The notes under the pieces are model-generated. The model did not search any database. It saw only the letters and a program-made list of their open reading frames with translations, and was not told the DNA's origin. This document shows, piece after piece, positions 17,256-26,457 of a stretch of 42,350 nucleotides of DNA. This DNA comes from an uncultured Pelagibacteraceae bacterium. GTDB lineage: Bacteria > Pseudomonadota > Alphaproteobacteria > Pelagibacterales > Pelagibacteraceae. Position 1 is the stretch's first letter. Every line of letters starts with the position of its first letter. Location of the stretch: the NCBI GenBank assembly GCA_902592325.1, contig CACJEC010000004.1:1-42350 (forward strand), in the 5' to 3' direction. Made by a program: the position numbers and the translations under genes.

Positions 17256-17939
17256 TTAAAGATATTTTAAAACAATTTTTTCAATACCAACAAAGTCTTT
17301 TACTAAGTGATTATGATATATTTCAGTTGTTTTTTTTTCTGTATAACCATCTTCTAATAAGATTAGTGGTATTCCAGCATTTTTTGCAGCGTTAGCATCT
17401 GTCTCACTATCTCCAATCATTAAAGTTTTTTTAATGTCTCCACCTAATATTTCAACAACAGAAGTTAAATGTCTTGGATCAGGCTTACAATATTCAAACG
17501 TATTATGACCAGCAACATATTCAAAAAAGTCGTTAATTCCAATTTTTTTCAAAAGGTCTATTGCTAAATATTCTGTTTTATTAGTACAAACAGCCATTGA
17601 GATTTTTTTTTCTCTACACCAAACTAAAAACTCTTTAACACCATTTATTAGAGTACTCTCATTAACTATATTTTTTCCATAAAAATCTATAAAATCTTTA
17701 ACCATTTCTTTTTTAATCTTTTCATCTTGTACTTTCCCAAATTCCTTTTTTGCTTGACCCCAAATAGATCTACCAAGTAAAGCACCAGCACCTTGACCAA
17801 CTAGGGTCCTAATCTCATCTGTTGATTTTGTGGGATAACCAAATTTTTTCATTACATGGTTGTGAGCACGCATTAAATCTGGCGCGGTATCGACTAAAGT
17901 GCCATCTAAATCAAAAAGAACTGTGTATTGTTGCGTCAT
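17256..17939 (-). CDS. gph: Phosphoglycolate phosphatase (HAD family)
   Basis: 227 residues from the ATG at 17939; a TTG two codons upstream is less likely. The HAD motif I FDLDGTLVDT has its nucleophile aspartate near residue 10, motif II is CTNKTEYLA, and motif IV is MIGDSETDANAA. The helical cap carries TLVGQGAGALLGRS, usual in Gph proteins. It dephosphorylates 2-phosphoglycolate, a product of DNA repair and, if RuBisCO is present, of photorespiration. It is divergent from the GlmU-half gene with a 71-base gap that is A/T-rich with several TATA-like hexamers but no clear -35. Confidence 0.88.
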   Translation of the reverse strand: MTQQYTVLFDLDGTLVDTAPDLMRAHNHVMKKFGYPTKSTDEIRTLVGQGAGALLGRSIWGQAKKEFGKVQDEKIKKEMVKDFIDFYGKNIVNESTLINGVKEFLVWCREKKISMAVCTNKTEYLAIDLLKKIGINDFFEYVAGHNTFEYCKPDPRHLTSVVEILGGDIKKTLMIGDSETDANAAKNAGIPLILLEDGYTEKKTTEIYHNHLVKDFVGIEKIVLKYL

Positions 17940-18010
17940 AATCAAAAGTATTTTTAAGAAATATTTTGTGAATTAAGAAATATATATACTTAATATAAAG
18001 AATTTCCTAG

Positions 18011-18634
18011 ATGAAACAATTTAATATTCAAAAACTACAAAATAAACTTAGAAATAAATTTTTAAAATTGGGTGTACAAATGAGAGGACCTGAGACAATT
18101 TTTTTTTCAGAAGATACTAAAATTGGAAAAAATGTAATTATCGAACCATATGTTGTTTTTGGTTCAAAAGTAAAAATTGGAAATAATGTGACAATTAAAT
18201 CTTTCTCTCATCTAGAAAATTGTCGAGTAGAAAATAAGGTCGATATAGGACCCTATGCACGAATAAGACCAGGTGTAATTTTAAAAGAAGGTTCAAAAAT
18301 TGGTAATTTTGTAGAAATTAAAAAAAGTATAATTGGCAAAAGATCTAAAGTAAATCATCTATCTTATATTGGAGATAGTGATATTGGGAAATTAGTTAAT
18401 ATTGGAGCTGGAACAATTACTTGTAATTATGATGGTGTTAAAAAAAGTAAATCAAAAATAAAAGATAATGTCTTTGTGGGATCAAACACATCTTTAGTAG
18501 CTCCCATAACCATAGAGGAAGATAGTGTAGTTGGTGCAGGTTCAGTAATAACAAAAAAAGTAAGAAAAAGATCCTTAGCTTTGACAAGAAGTTTACAAAC
18601 TGAGATTAAAAATTATAAGAAAAAGAAAAAATAA
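18011..18634 (+). CDS. glmU: Stand-alone glucosamine-1-phosphate N-acetyltransferase (C-terminal half of GlmU)
   Basis: 207 residues corresponding only to the linker helix and left-handed beta-helix of GlmU. It opens with the linker helix and PETIFFSEDTKIG, continues through VIIEPYVVFG, SFSHLENC, IGPYARIRPG and IGNFVEIKKS, and contains the catalytic histidine His116 in VNHLSYIGD and the acetyl-CoA loop NIGAGTITCNYDG. The N-terminal uridylyltransferase (about 230 residues with a G-x-G-T-R-M motif) is absent, and the DNA upstream encodes gph on the other strand. The protein should acetylate glucosamine-1-phosphate; the UTP-dependent step must be encoded elsewhere. glmS follows after one base, supporting a cell-wall amino-sugar role. 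Confidence 0.87.
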   Translation: MKQFNIQKLQNKLRNKFLKLGVQMRGPETIFFSEDTKIGKNVIIEPYVVFGSKVKIGNNVTIKSFSHLENCRVENKVDIGPYARIRPGVILKEGSKIGNFVEIKKSIIGKRSKVNHLSYIGDSDIGKLVNIGAGTITCNYDGVKKSKSKIKDNVFVGSNTSLVAPITIEEDSVVGAGSVITKKVRKRSLALTRSLQTEIKNYKKKKK

Positions 18635-18635
18635 T

Positions 18636-20456
18636 ATGTGTGGAATTATAGGTATAAATAGTAGCAAACCAGTATCTGCAACTATTATTAATTCATTAAA
18701 AAAATTAGAATACAGAGGTTATGATTCTGCTGGGATAGCTACTCTTTCGGCTGGTCTGATTAATGAAGTAAAATCTGAAGGTAGAGTTGATAATCTTGAA
18801 AAAAATTCTTTAGTACAAAATATGGAGGGTACAATTGGTATAGGACATGTTAGATGGGCAACACATGGTTCTCCAAATAGTATCAATGCTCACCCACATT
18901 CATCACAAAATGTATCAGTTGTTCATAATGGAATTATTGAAAATTCAACACTATTAAAAAAATTTTTGGTTAGCAAAGGACATAAATTTAAATCTCAGAC
19001 TGATACAGAAGTTATAGTTCATCTTATTACAGAAAATTTAAAAACTGAGAATATTGTTAATTCAATTAAAAAAACTTTGAAAGCTTTACACGGAAGTTTT
19101 GCCTTAGGTATAATATTTAAAGATGAACCAGATTTAATTGTAGGAGCAAGAAGAGGCTCACCTTTAGCAGTTGGGTATGGTCCAAATGAAAATTATTTAG
19201 GATCCGATTCATATGCGCTTAAATCAATGACAAATAGAATAACTTATTTAAATGATGGAGAATTTTGTATTATTAAAAAAGACCACGTAGAATTCTTTAG
19301 TGAAGATGGAACTAAAATTAATAAGAAAGTTTTGGAACTATCAAGTGAGGAAGAAAAATATGATAAAGGTGCCTATAAACATTTCATGGCAAAAGAAATT
19401 GAAGAACAACCAATCACTCTTAAAAATGGGATTAAAGAGTATTTAGATACAGCTAACAATGATATCAATATTTATAATATCCCTTGGAATATAGATGAAA
19501 TTTCATCTATTACTTTAATAGGTTGTGGAACTGCTTATCATTCATGTTTAATGGCAAAATATTGGTTTGAAGAATTAACCTCGCTAGATGTGAATGTAGA
19601 TATTGCATCAGAATTTAGATACAGGAAAAATAGATTTAAAAAAGATAGTTTATACATCTTTGTTTCTCAATCTGGTGAAACAGCAGATACTTATGCTGCA
19701 CTAGATATATGTAATAAAAATGGAATGAAAACTTGTGCAGTTGTAAATGTAATAGAAAGCTCAATAGCAAGAGACTCAGAGTTTGTTTTACCTATTCATT
19801 GTGGTACTGAAATTGGGGTTGCATCTACAAAAGCGTTTTTAGGTCAAATTTTAATATTATATATATTAACCCTAAAACTAGGCTTATTAAGAGATGATAT
19901 AAAAAAAAAAGAATTATCTGAAAAATTAAAAGATTTGAAAGATTTACCAAAATTGGTTGAGCAAACTTTATTGACTGACAACAAAATACAAAATGTATCA
20001 AATACATTTAATGATGCCAAAGGCTCAATGTTTTTGGGTAGGGGGTTTTCATACCCAATCGCATTAGAGGGAGCTCTTAAATTAAAAGAATTATCATATA
20101 TCCATGCCGAGGGTTATCCAGCTGGAGAAATGAAACATGGACCATTAGCATTAATTGAAGAGGGAATGCCAGTTGTTGTTTTGGCACCAAGAGATCATTA
20201 CTATAAAAAAACAATTTCAAACATGCAGGAAGTAATTGCAAGAGGTGCAAAAGTTTTATTAATCACAAATAAAAGTAATGATGAGATTGTTTCTGAAAAT
20301 ATTTGGGAAACAATAGAAGTTGAAAGTACAAACGAGGATCTTTTGCCTTTCCTTTTAACTATTCCTTTGCAAAAATTAGCTTATTATTCAGCATTAAAAA
20401 AAGGTTTTGACATAGATAAGCCTAGAAATTTAGCTAAATCTGTCACCGTTGAATAA
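18636..20456 (+). CDS. glmS: Glutamine--fructose-6-phosphate aminotransferase (isomerizing)
   Basis: 606 residues, full length. The N-terminal glutaminase exposes Cys2 (MCGIIGINSS) and has GIGHVRWATHG and VVHNGIIEN. Two SIS sugar-isomerase domains follow (LIGCGTAYHSCLMAK near 290 and FLGRGFSYPIALEGALKLKE near 465). The C-terminus LAKSVTVE is the usual active-site tail. It makes glucosamine-6-phosphate from fructose-6-phosphate and glutamine, the first step to UDP-GlcNAc. It follows the GlmU acetyltransferase half by one base. No glmS ribozyme sequence or long leader is present. Confidence 0.96.
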   Translation: MCGIIGINSSKPVSATIINSLKKLEYRGYDSAGIATLSAGLINEVKSEGRVDNLEKNSLVQNMEGTIGIGHVRWATHGSPNSINAHPHSSQNVSVVHNGIIENSTLLKKFLVSKGHKFKSQTDTEVIVHLITENLKTENIVNSIKKTLKALHGSFALGIIFKDEPDLIVGARRGSPLAVGYGPNENYLGSDSYALKSMTNRITYLNDGEFCIIKKDHVEFFSEDGTKINKKVLELSSEEEKYDKGAYKHFMAKEIEEQPITLKNGIKEYLDTANNDINIYNIPWNIDEISSITLIGCGTAYHSCLMAKYWFEELTSLDVNVDIASEFRYRKNRFKKDSLYIFVSQSGETADTYAALDICNKNGMKTCAVVNVIESSIARDSEFVLPIHCGTEIGVASTKAFLGQILILYILTLKLGLLRDDIKKKELSEKLKDLKDLPKLVEQTLLTDNKIQNVSNTFNDAKGSMFLGRGFSYPIALEGALKLKELSYIHAEGYPAGEMKHGPLALIEEGMPVVVLAPRDHYYKKTISNMQEVIARGAKVLLITNKSNDEIVSENIWETIEVESTNEDLLPFLLTIPLQKLAYYSALKKGFDIDKPRNLAKSVTVE

Positions 20457-20491
20457 AAAGAAAACTCTGATACAACAATCTTAGGTTGAAG

Positions 20492-21871
20492 ATGAAAAAT
20501 TGGAAAATAAATAGTTGGAGAAAATATCCTGTAAAACATATTCCGGAATATCCGGATAAAAAGGAGCTGGATAAAGTTTTAGATAAAATGCGAACTTTCC
20601 CTCCTTTAGTTTTTGCAGGAGAAACTAGACACCTTAAACAACAACTTGCTGAAGTTGTTGATGGCAAAGCTTTTCTTTTACAAGGTGGAGATTGTGCAGA
20701 AAGTTTTGCAGAATTTCATCCTGATAATATTAGGGATACATTTAAATTAATGCTTCAAATGTCTTTAGTTCTTACATACTCTGCATCTTTACCAGTAGTT
20801 AAACTTGGAAGAATTGCAGGACAGTTTTCAAAACCAAGAAGCTCTCCCACTGAAACAAAAGATGGAGTAGAATTGCCAAGTTATTTAGGTGATAATATAA
20901 ATGGAATTGAATTTAGTGAAAAAGCTAGAATTCCTGACCCAAAAAGATTATTTAAAGCTTATTCACAATCAGCTGCAACATTAAATTTGATTAGAGCATT
21001 TTCTCATGGAGGTTTTGCGGATTTAAAAAAAGTTCATACTTGGAACTTAGGTTTTATTAAGAAAAGTCCGGAAGCGAAAAGATTCAAAGAACTGGAGGAT
21101 CAAATTGCAAACGCTTTAGCATTTATGGATGCATGTGGAATTAATTCAGATTTTAATAGAAGATTAAAAACGGTGAATTTTTGGACTTCGCATGAAGCAT
21201 TACTATTGCCTTTTGAGGAGTCTATGACGAGAACTGACTCAACTACAGGTGAAAACCACGATACATCAGCCCACTTCGTATGGATTGGAGACCGAACTAG
21301 ACAATTAGATGGTGGCCATGTTGAATTTTGTAGAGGAATAGAAAATCCAATTGGTATAAAATGTGGTCCAACATTGAAGGCTGATGACCTAATAAATTTA
21401 TGTAACAAGATTAATCCATCTAATGAAAAAGGTAAAATTACATTAATTTCAAGATTTGGATGTGATAATGTATCGAAATATTTACCAAAGTTAATTAGAG
21501 CAATTAAAAAAGAAGGATTAAATGTAATTTGGTCTTGTGATCCATGTCATGGTAATACTATGCAAGCATCAACAGGATTTAAAACTAGACCTTTTAATAG
21601 TGTGCTTAAAGAGGTTAAAAATGTATTTGCATGTCATCATAGCGAAGGAAGCTATGCTGGAGGATTGCATATAGAGTTAACAGGTCAAAATGTTACTGAG
21701 TGTACAGGTGGCGCGCAAAAAATATCTGAAAAAGATTTATCTTCTAGATACCATACACATTGTGACCCAAGATTAAATGCAAATCAAGCTTTAGAACTAG
21801 CATTTCTAATCTCAGATGAGATAAAAAAGAATAGCACATATTCCAAAAATGCTATTCAAGCGGCATCTTAG
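20492..21871 (+). CDS. 3-deoxy-7-phosphoheptulonate synthase, class II (plant-type)
   Basis: 459 residues from the ATG at 20492, with TAGG 6 bases ahead; a TTG at 20486 is the alternative. Class II DAHP synthase stretches are clear: FLLQGGDCAESF, VVKLGRIAGQFSKPRS, FTSHEALLLPFEE-like NFWTSHEALLLPFEE, IGIKCGPTL, VIWSCDPCHGNTM and HHSEGSYAGGLHIELTGQNVTEC read in pieces. It condenses PEP and erythrose-4-phosphate, the first step of the shikimate pathway. No extra N-terminal regulatory helices of the mycobacterial type are obvious. It follows glmS by 35 bases in the same direction. Confidence 0.94.
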   Translation: MKNWKINSWRKYPVKHIPEYPDKKELDKVLDKMRTFPPLVFAGETRHLKQQLAEVVDGKAFLLQGGDCAESFAEFHPDNIRDTFKLMLQMSLVLTYSASLPVVKLGRIAGQFSKPRSSPTETKDGVELPSYLGDNINGIEFSEKARIPDPKRLFKAYSQSAATLNLIRAFSHGGFADLKKVHTWNLGFIKKSPEAKRFKELEDQIANALAFMDACGINSDFNRRLKTVNFWTSHEALLLPFEESMTRTDSTTGENHDTSAHFVWIGDRTRQLDGGHVEFCRGIENPIGIKCGPTLKADDLINLCNKINPSNEKGKITLISRFGCDNVSKYLPKLIRAIKKEGLNVIWSCDPCHGNTMQASTGFKTRPFNSVLKEVKNVFACHHSEGSYAGGLHIELTGQNVTECTGGAQKISEKDLSSRYHTHCDPRLNANQALELAFLISDEIKKNSTYSKNAIQAAS

Positions 21872-21909
21872 TCTATTGCTTTAGTTTACAAGATTATTAA
21901 ATATAAATC

Positions 21910-22647
21910 ATGACTCCCTCAAAAAAAGTTAAATATATTTCAAACTGGATAAAGACATATGTAGATCAAATGCCAAGTAAGGCAAAATCTTTAGTTATTG
22001 GAATATCTGGGGGTATAGACTCATCTGTATCAAGTACCTTAAGTGCAATGACAGGTTTAAAAACTATAGTTTTAACTATGCCAATAAAACAAAATGTAAA
22101 TCAACATGATTTGAGTTTAAAGCATAAGGAATGGTTGATTAAAAATTTTAAAAACGTAGAAGCTCATACAATAAGTCTTGATAAATTATTTGAGTCTTTC
22201 TCATCAACACTTAATAAATTTGAAAACGAGCATGGTTTTGCAAACTCAAGAGCTAGATTAAGGATGACAACACTCTATCAAGTAGCAGCTGCAAATAAAG
22301 GAATAGTGGTAGGCACTGGTAACAAGGTAGAGGATTTTGGTGTTGGTTTTTATACCAAATATGGTGATGGCGGTGTGGATATCTCACCCATTGCAGATTG
22401 TAATAAAACTGAAATTTGGGAACTTGGAAAAGAGTTGGGTATATTAAAGGAAATTATTGATGCTCCACCAACAGATGGTCTTTGGGATGATGGCCGAACA
22501 GATGAAGGTCAACTTGGATTCAAATATGAAGATCTAGAAGATGCAATGAAAAATCCAAATTCACCTCACAGGAAAGAATACGAAAAAATTAGAAAACAAA
22601 ATTTGCATAAAATGGAGCCTATTCCAGTATGCAAGATTCCTAGTTAA
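21910..22647 (+). CDS. nadE: NAD+ synthase, ammonia-type
   Basis: 245 residues. The PP-loop ATP pyrophosphatase motif SGGIDSS is at 33-39. GTGNKVEDFGVGFYTKYGDG and DISPIADCNKTEI are the NadE ATP/deamido-NAD binding and P2 segments. There is no N-terminal nitrilase-type glutaminase domain, so it should use free ammonia (or another glutaminase) to amidate deamido-NAD. The C-terminus ends in PIPVCKIPS. Gaps of 38 bases to the DAHP synthase gene and 51 to cysS leave its transcription unit open. Confidence 0.93.
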   Translation: MTPSKKVKYISNWIKTYVDQMPSKAKSLVIGISGGIDSSVSSTLSAMTGLKTIVLTMPIKQNVNQHDLSLKHKEWLIKNFKNVEAHTISLDKLFESFSSTLNKFENEHGFANSRARLRMTTLYQVAAANKGIVVGTGNKVEDFGVGFYTKYGDGGVDISPIADCNKTEIWELGKELGILKEIIDAPPTDGLWDDGRTDEGQLGFKYEDLEDAMKNPNSPHRKEYEKIRKQNLHKMEPIPVCKIPS

Positions 22648-22698
22648 TCAATTAGATTAACAAATCTACAAATAAGGTATATTTCTTAATCAATTAAA

Positions 22699-24042
22699 AT
22701 GGATATTTTTTTAACAAATAATTTAACTAATAAAAAAGAACAATTCGTTCCTAAAGATAAGCAAAATATTGGAATGTATGTTTGTGGACCAACTGTTTAT
22801 GATGATCCGCATATTGGTAATGCACGACCATTAGTTATTTTTGATATTCTTTTTAGATTATTAAAGAATACTTTTTCAAAAGTAACATATGTAAGAAATA
22901 TTACAGATATTGATGATAAAATAATTAAATCATCACAAGAACAAAAAATATCTGCGAAAGAATTAACTGAAAAAGTTACATCAAGTTTTCTTGAAGATTG
23001 TAAGTTTTTGAATTGTGAAAACCCTACTCATCAACCCAAGGCCACTGAACATATTGATTTAATGATAGAAATGATAAATCAATTAATTAAAAAAGGTTTT
23101 GCTTATGCAAATAATAATCACGTTTATTTTGAAGTAAAAAAATTTTCTGATTATGGAAAATTATCAAACAAAAAATTAGAGGATTTAATTGCTGGATCGC
23201 GTGTCGAGGTTAGTGAGAACAAAAAAAATTCAGAAGACTTCGTATTATGGAAACCATCTAATGAAGATGAGCCTTCTTGGGACTCTCCTTGGGGCAAAGG
23301 ACGCCCAGGTTGGCACTTAGAATGTTCAGCGATGTCAAAAAAATTTTTAGGAAGTGAATTTGATATTCACGGTGGTGGAATAGACTTAATTTTTCCCCAT
23401 CATGAAAATGAGATAGCTCAATCTAGATGTGCAAATGAATCAAAAATTTTTGCAAAATATTGGGTTCATAATGCTTTTATTACAATGTCAAATGAAAAAA
23501 TGGCTAAGTCTCAAGGTAATATTCTTAAAATAAAAGATTTTAGAAACAAGATTAGTGGACAAGTTTTGAGATTAGCTCTTATATCCGCTCATTATAAGCA
23601 GCCATTAGATTGGAATGACAAATTGATAAAAGATTGTCAAAATACTTTAGACAAATGGTATCGTATTTATTCACAAGAGGTTAAATCTGTACAAATAACT
23701 AATGAAGTTTTAAAACCTTTGTACGAAGACTTAAATACTCCTGGATACATTACTAACCTTCATAAACTTTATGAAAGTGCCAGCAAAGGTAAAGACAAAG
23801 AATTATTTATTTCTGCATGTAAATTTATAGGTTTATTTAATGAAAATAAGGAACAATGGGAAAAATATAAAAAAAACAAAGCTTCAATAAGTGAAGCAGA
23901 GGTTAATAGCAAAATAGCTTTAAGAAATAAAGCTAGAGTAGATAAAGACTATAAGGAAGCTGACAGAATTAGAGATGAACTTTTTGATAAAGGTGTTTTA
24001 ATAGAAGATAAAGATGGTAAAACACTGTGGAAATTTAAATGA
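22699..24042 (+). CDS. cysS: Cysteinyl-tRNA synthetase
   Basis: 447 residues, slightly short of the usual 460. Class I signature HIGN at 38-41; zinc ligands Cys29, Cys209, His234 and Glu238 (YVCGPTVYD, WHLECSAMS, FPHHENEIAQ). The ATP-binding KMSKS loop appears as KMAKS (267-271), a tolerated variant. The C-terminal helical DALR-like part ends in ADRIRDELFDKGVLIED. It charges tRNA-Cys. Its TGA overlaps the start of cimA (ATGA), so translation is coupled. Confidence 0.96.
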   Translation: MDIFLTNNLTNKKEQFVPKDKQNIGMYVCGPTVYDDPHIGNARPLVIFDILFRLLKNTFSKVTYVRNITDIDDKIIKSSQEQKISAKELTEKVTSSFLEDCKFLNCENPTHQPKATEHIDLMIEMINQLIKKGFAYANNNHVYFEVKKFSDYGKLSNKKLEDLIAGSRVEVSENKKNSEDFVLWKPSNEDEPSWDSPWGKGRPGWHLECSAMSKKFLGSEFDIHGGGIDLIFPHHENEIAQSRCANESKIFAKYWVHNAFITMSNEKMAKSQGNILKIKDFRNKISGQVLRLALISAHYKQPLDWNDKLIKDCQNTLDKWYRIYSQEVKSVQITNEVLKPLYEDLNTPGYITNLHKLYESASKGKDKELFISACKFIGLFNENKEQWEKYKKNKASISEAEVNSKIALRNKARVDKDYKEADRIRDELFDKGVLIEDKDGKTLWKFK

Positions 24043-25640
24043 GCAAAGAGCGGTTATATATTTTTGATACGACACTGAGAGATGGTGCTCAAACTCAAGG
24101 AGTAGATTTTTCTATCGAGGATAAAGAAAAAATTGCATCTGCCTTAGACAATCTTGGTGTTGATTATATTGAAGCTGGTTGGCCTGGTGCAAATCCAACT
24201 GATACTGAGTTTTTTCAAAAAAAACGTAATTTTAAAAACTCTAAACTTACATGTTTTGGAATGACGAAAAGATCTGGCCGTAGTGCAGAAAATGACACAG
24301 GATTATCAGCGTTAATGAATTCAAATACTTCTGCAGTATGTTTGGTTGGAAAGTCATGGGATTTTCATGTTGATGTTGCTTTAGGTATTACTAATGAAGA
24401 AAATTTGGAGAATATTGGTGAAAGTGCAAAACATTTTGTAAAAGCAAAAAAAGAATTCATGTTTGATGCAGAACATTTTTTTGATGGTTATAAATCAAAC
24501 CCAAAATATGCACTTTCGTGTATTAAAGCAGCTTACGACCAAGGAGCAAGATGGGTAGTATTATGTGATACCAATGGAGGAACACTGCCACATGAAATCT
24601 CAAAAATAGTAACCGAAGTATCTAAATTTGTTCCAGGAAAAAATTTAGGTATTCATGCTCATAATGACACTGGTAATGCAGTTGCAAATTCTTTAGCAGC
24701 AGTTTTATCAGGTGCTCGTCAAATACAAGGAACAATTAATGGATTAGGAGAGAGATGTGGTAATGCAAATTTAATGTCATTAATTCCTACCTTTTTTTTA
24801 AAAAAAGATTTTTCAACAAAATTCGAAATTGGAATAAAATCTAAAAATATTAAAAATTTGACTGATTGTTCAAGATTACTTGATGAAATTTTAAATAGAA
24901 AACCTAATCAACACTTACCCTATGTAGGTGCTGCTGCTTTTTCTCACAAAGGAGGGCTTCATGTTTCTGCTGTTCAAAAAGATCCAAAAACTTATGAGCA
25001 TATAAATCCTGAGGAAGTTGGTAACACAAGAAATATTGTTGTCTCTGATCAGTCAGGTAAGTCTAATATAATCTCAAGATTAAAAAGTATTAAAATTGAT
25101 ATTCAAGAAGATGATCCTAAAATTAAAAAATTATTAGACGAGGTTAAAGATAGAGAATTCATTGGTTACAGTTATGATGGAGCTGATGCTTCATTTGAGT
25201 TATTAGCCAGAAGAATTATTGGAGAAATACCAAGATATATATCTATTAAAGAATATGATGTTTCTGTAAAAAAAAATTATTCTGGAGAAATAGTTTCATC
25301 AGCAAAAGCACAATTAGAAGTAGATGGAGAAAAAATTATTTGTGAAGGAGAGGGAAATGGTCCGGTTAATGCTTTAGATAATGCTATAAGACAAAATGTT
25401 GATCGCTTAGCAAAATATTCAAAATATTTGAAAGACTTAAAGCTAGTTGATTATAAAGTTAGAATACTAAATACAGGAACCGAGGCTGTTACAAGAGTTT
25501 CTATTGAAAGTACAGATTCTAAAGGAAAAAATTGGTTTACCATTGGAGTTTCAACAAATATCATTGAAGCTTCTTTTAAAGCATTAATCGATAGCTTGGA
25601 TTACAAACTGTTTAAAGATAATGCTCCTGCGAGCAAGTAA
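24039..25640 (+). CDS. cimA: (R)-citramalate synthase
   Basis: 533 residues. The DRE-TIM metallolyase barrel begins with IFDTTLRDGAQTQGVDFS; the metal-binding HAHNDTGNAVAN and the glycine-rich IQGTINGLGERCGNANL are typical. The C-terminal LeuA-type regulatory domain (from about residue 395 on) ends the protein. GVDFS after the DGxQ motif and the citramalate-type IEAGWPGANPTDTEFF favour CimA over 2-isopropylmalate synthase. It joins pyruvate and acetyl-CoA to citramalate, giving 2-oxobutyrate for isoleucine without threonine deaminase. It overlaps cysS by 4 bases. LeuA-like activity cannot be fully excluded. Confidence 0.9.
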   Translation: MSKERLYIFDTTLRDGAQTQGVDFSIEDKEKIASALDNLGVDYIEAGWPGANPTDTEFFQKKRNFKNSKLTCFGMTKRSGRSAENDTGLSALMNSNTSAVCLVGKSWDFHVDVALGITNEENLENIGESAKHFVKAKKEFMFDAEHFFDGYKSNPKYALSCIKAAYDQGARWVVLCDTNGGTLPHEISKIVTEVSKFVPGKNLGIHAHNDTGNAVANSLAAVLSGARQIQGTINGLGERCGNANLMSLIPTFFLKKDFSTKFEIGIKSKNIKNLTDCSRLLDEILNRKPNQHLPYVGAAAFSHKGGLHVSAVQKDPKTYEHINPEEVGNTRNIVVSDQSGKSNIISRLKSIKIDIQEDDPKIKKLLDEVKDREFIGYSYDGADASFELLARRIIGEIPRYISIKEYDVSVKKNYSGEIVSSAKAQLEVDGEKIICEGEGNGPVNALDNAIRQNVDRLAKYSKYLKDLKLVDYKVRILNTGTEAVTRVSIESTDSKGKNWFTIGVSTNIIEASFKALIDSLDYKLFKDNAPASK

Positions 25641-25703
25641 ATGAAAATTAAAAATTTTCAAAAAGTTTATAATATAATCAATATTATGGTTTAACTGAAT
25701 AAA

Positions 25704-26417
25704 ATGGTTAAAAATAATATTTCTTTTATTTTGCATAAGCCTCAATTATCAGAAAATATAGGCTCATGTGCTAGAGCCATGAAAAATTTTGATTTTACAA
25801 AATTAATTTTAGTAAATCCAAAACCTATTTATCCAAATGATAAAATTGTTGCTACATCAGTTGGTGCAAAAAATATAATTAATCAAAGTAAAGTATATAA
25901 AAATTTAGAAGATGCTCTAAAAAATATTGATACTGTAATTGCTACTTCAGCAAGATTCAGAAATAAGAATATCAAACATATTAACTTAGAGGACCTAAAA
26001 AATATTGATTTTAAAAAAAAAGTAGCATTTTTATTTGGTTCGGAAGCATCCGGATTATCAAATAATGAAATTAGTTATGCCAACTACACTTTGCAAATAC
26101 CAACGAATCCCAAATTTAGGTCTTTAAATCTTTCTCATAGCTTAATTATAATTTCACAATTTGTGTCCAGTATTTTAAAGACTAAAACAAAGCCATTTAA
26201 GAGATCAAAAAAAGTTAAAACCGCTTCTAAAAAAGAAATTCAATCAATGGTAAATATTTGTGTTGAAAATTTAGAAAAGATAAATTTTTTTAGACCAAAA
26301 GAAAAGAGACCAATAATGCTTGAAAATTTAAGAAATATTTTTTTTAGGATGGACTTATCTGATAAAGAAACACGTATTTTATCAAGTGTATTTGCTAGTT
26401 TAGGTAAAAAACGTTGA
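25704..26417 (+). CDS. trmJ: tRNA (cytidine/uridine-2'-O-)-methyltransferase, TrmJ-like
   Basis: 237 residues of the SPOUT superfamily. The N-terminus FILHKPQLSENIGSCARAMK is the RNA/dimer strand-helix; the knotted SAM site is formed by AFLFGSEASGLSN (motif 2) and IPTNPKFRSLNLSHS (motif 3). A helical C-terminal extension of about 70 residues (FRPKEKRPIMLENLRNIFFR) is characteristic of TrmJ. It methylates the 2'-OH of nucleotide 32 in tRNA anticodon loops. TATAAT copies at 25668-25678 in the gap before it could be a -10; no good -35 is seen. rpsD follows after 40 bases with its own promoter. Confidence 0.85.
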   Translation: MVKNNISFILHKPQLSENIGSCARAMKNFDFTKLILVNPKPIYPNDKIVATSVGAKNIINQSKVYKNLEDALKNIDTVIATSARFRNKNIKHINLEDLKNIDFKKKVAFLFGSEASGLSNNEISYANYTLQIPTNPKFRSLNLSHSLIIISQFVSSILKTKTKPFKRSKKVKTASKKEIQSMVNICVENLEKINFFRPKEKRPIMLENLRNIFFRMDLSDKETRILSSVFASLGKKR

Positions 26418-26445
26418 TTGACAAACTGATGTGTAAGTTTATAAA
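26418..26445 (+). promoter_or_regulatory. Sigma70 promoter of rpsD
   Basis: TTGACA (26418-26423, perfect -35) and TATAAA (26440-26445, -10) with a 16-base spacer. Transcription would start near 26452, six or so bases before the rpsD ATG at 26458. The best promoter match in the window; it begins right after the trmJ stop. Confidence 0.75.
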
Positions 26446-26457
26446 CCCCATAATCAA

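Noticed and set aside
22643..22668. Two mutually exclusive small hairpins between nadE and cysS (GTTAATC/GATTAAC and TAGATT/AATCTA), like an attenuator.
   Set aside because: Stems of 6-7 mostly A:T pairs, one including the nadE stop codon, are expected by chance. There is no leader peptide or T-box feature for cysS.
25643..25659. Inverted repeat GAAAATT/AATTTTC after cimA as a terminator.
   Set aside because: Only two G:C-containing end pairs and no U-tract after it (followed by CAAAAAG); too weak to call.
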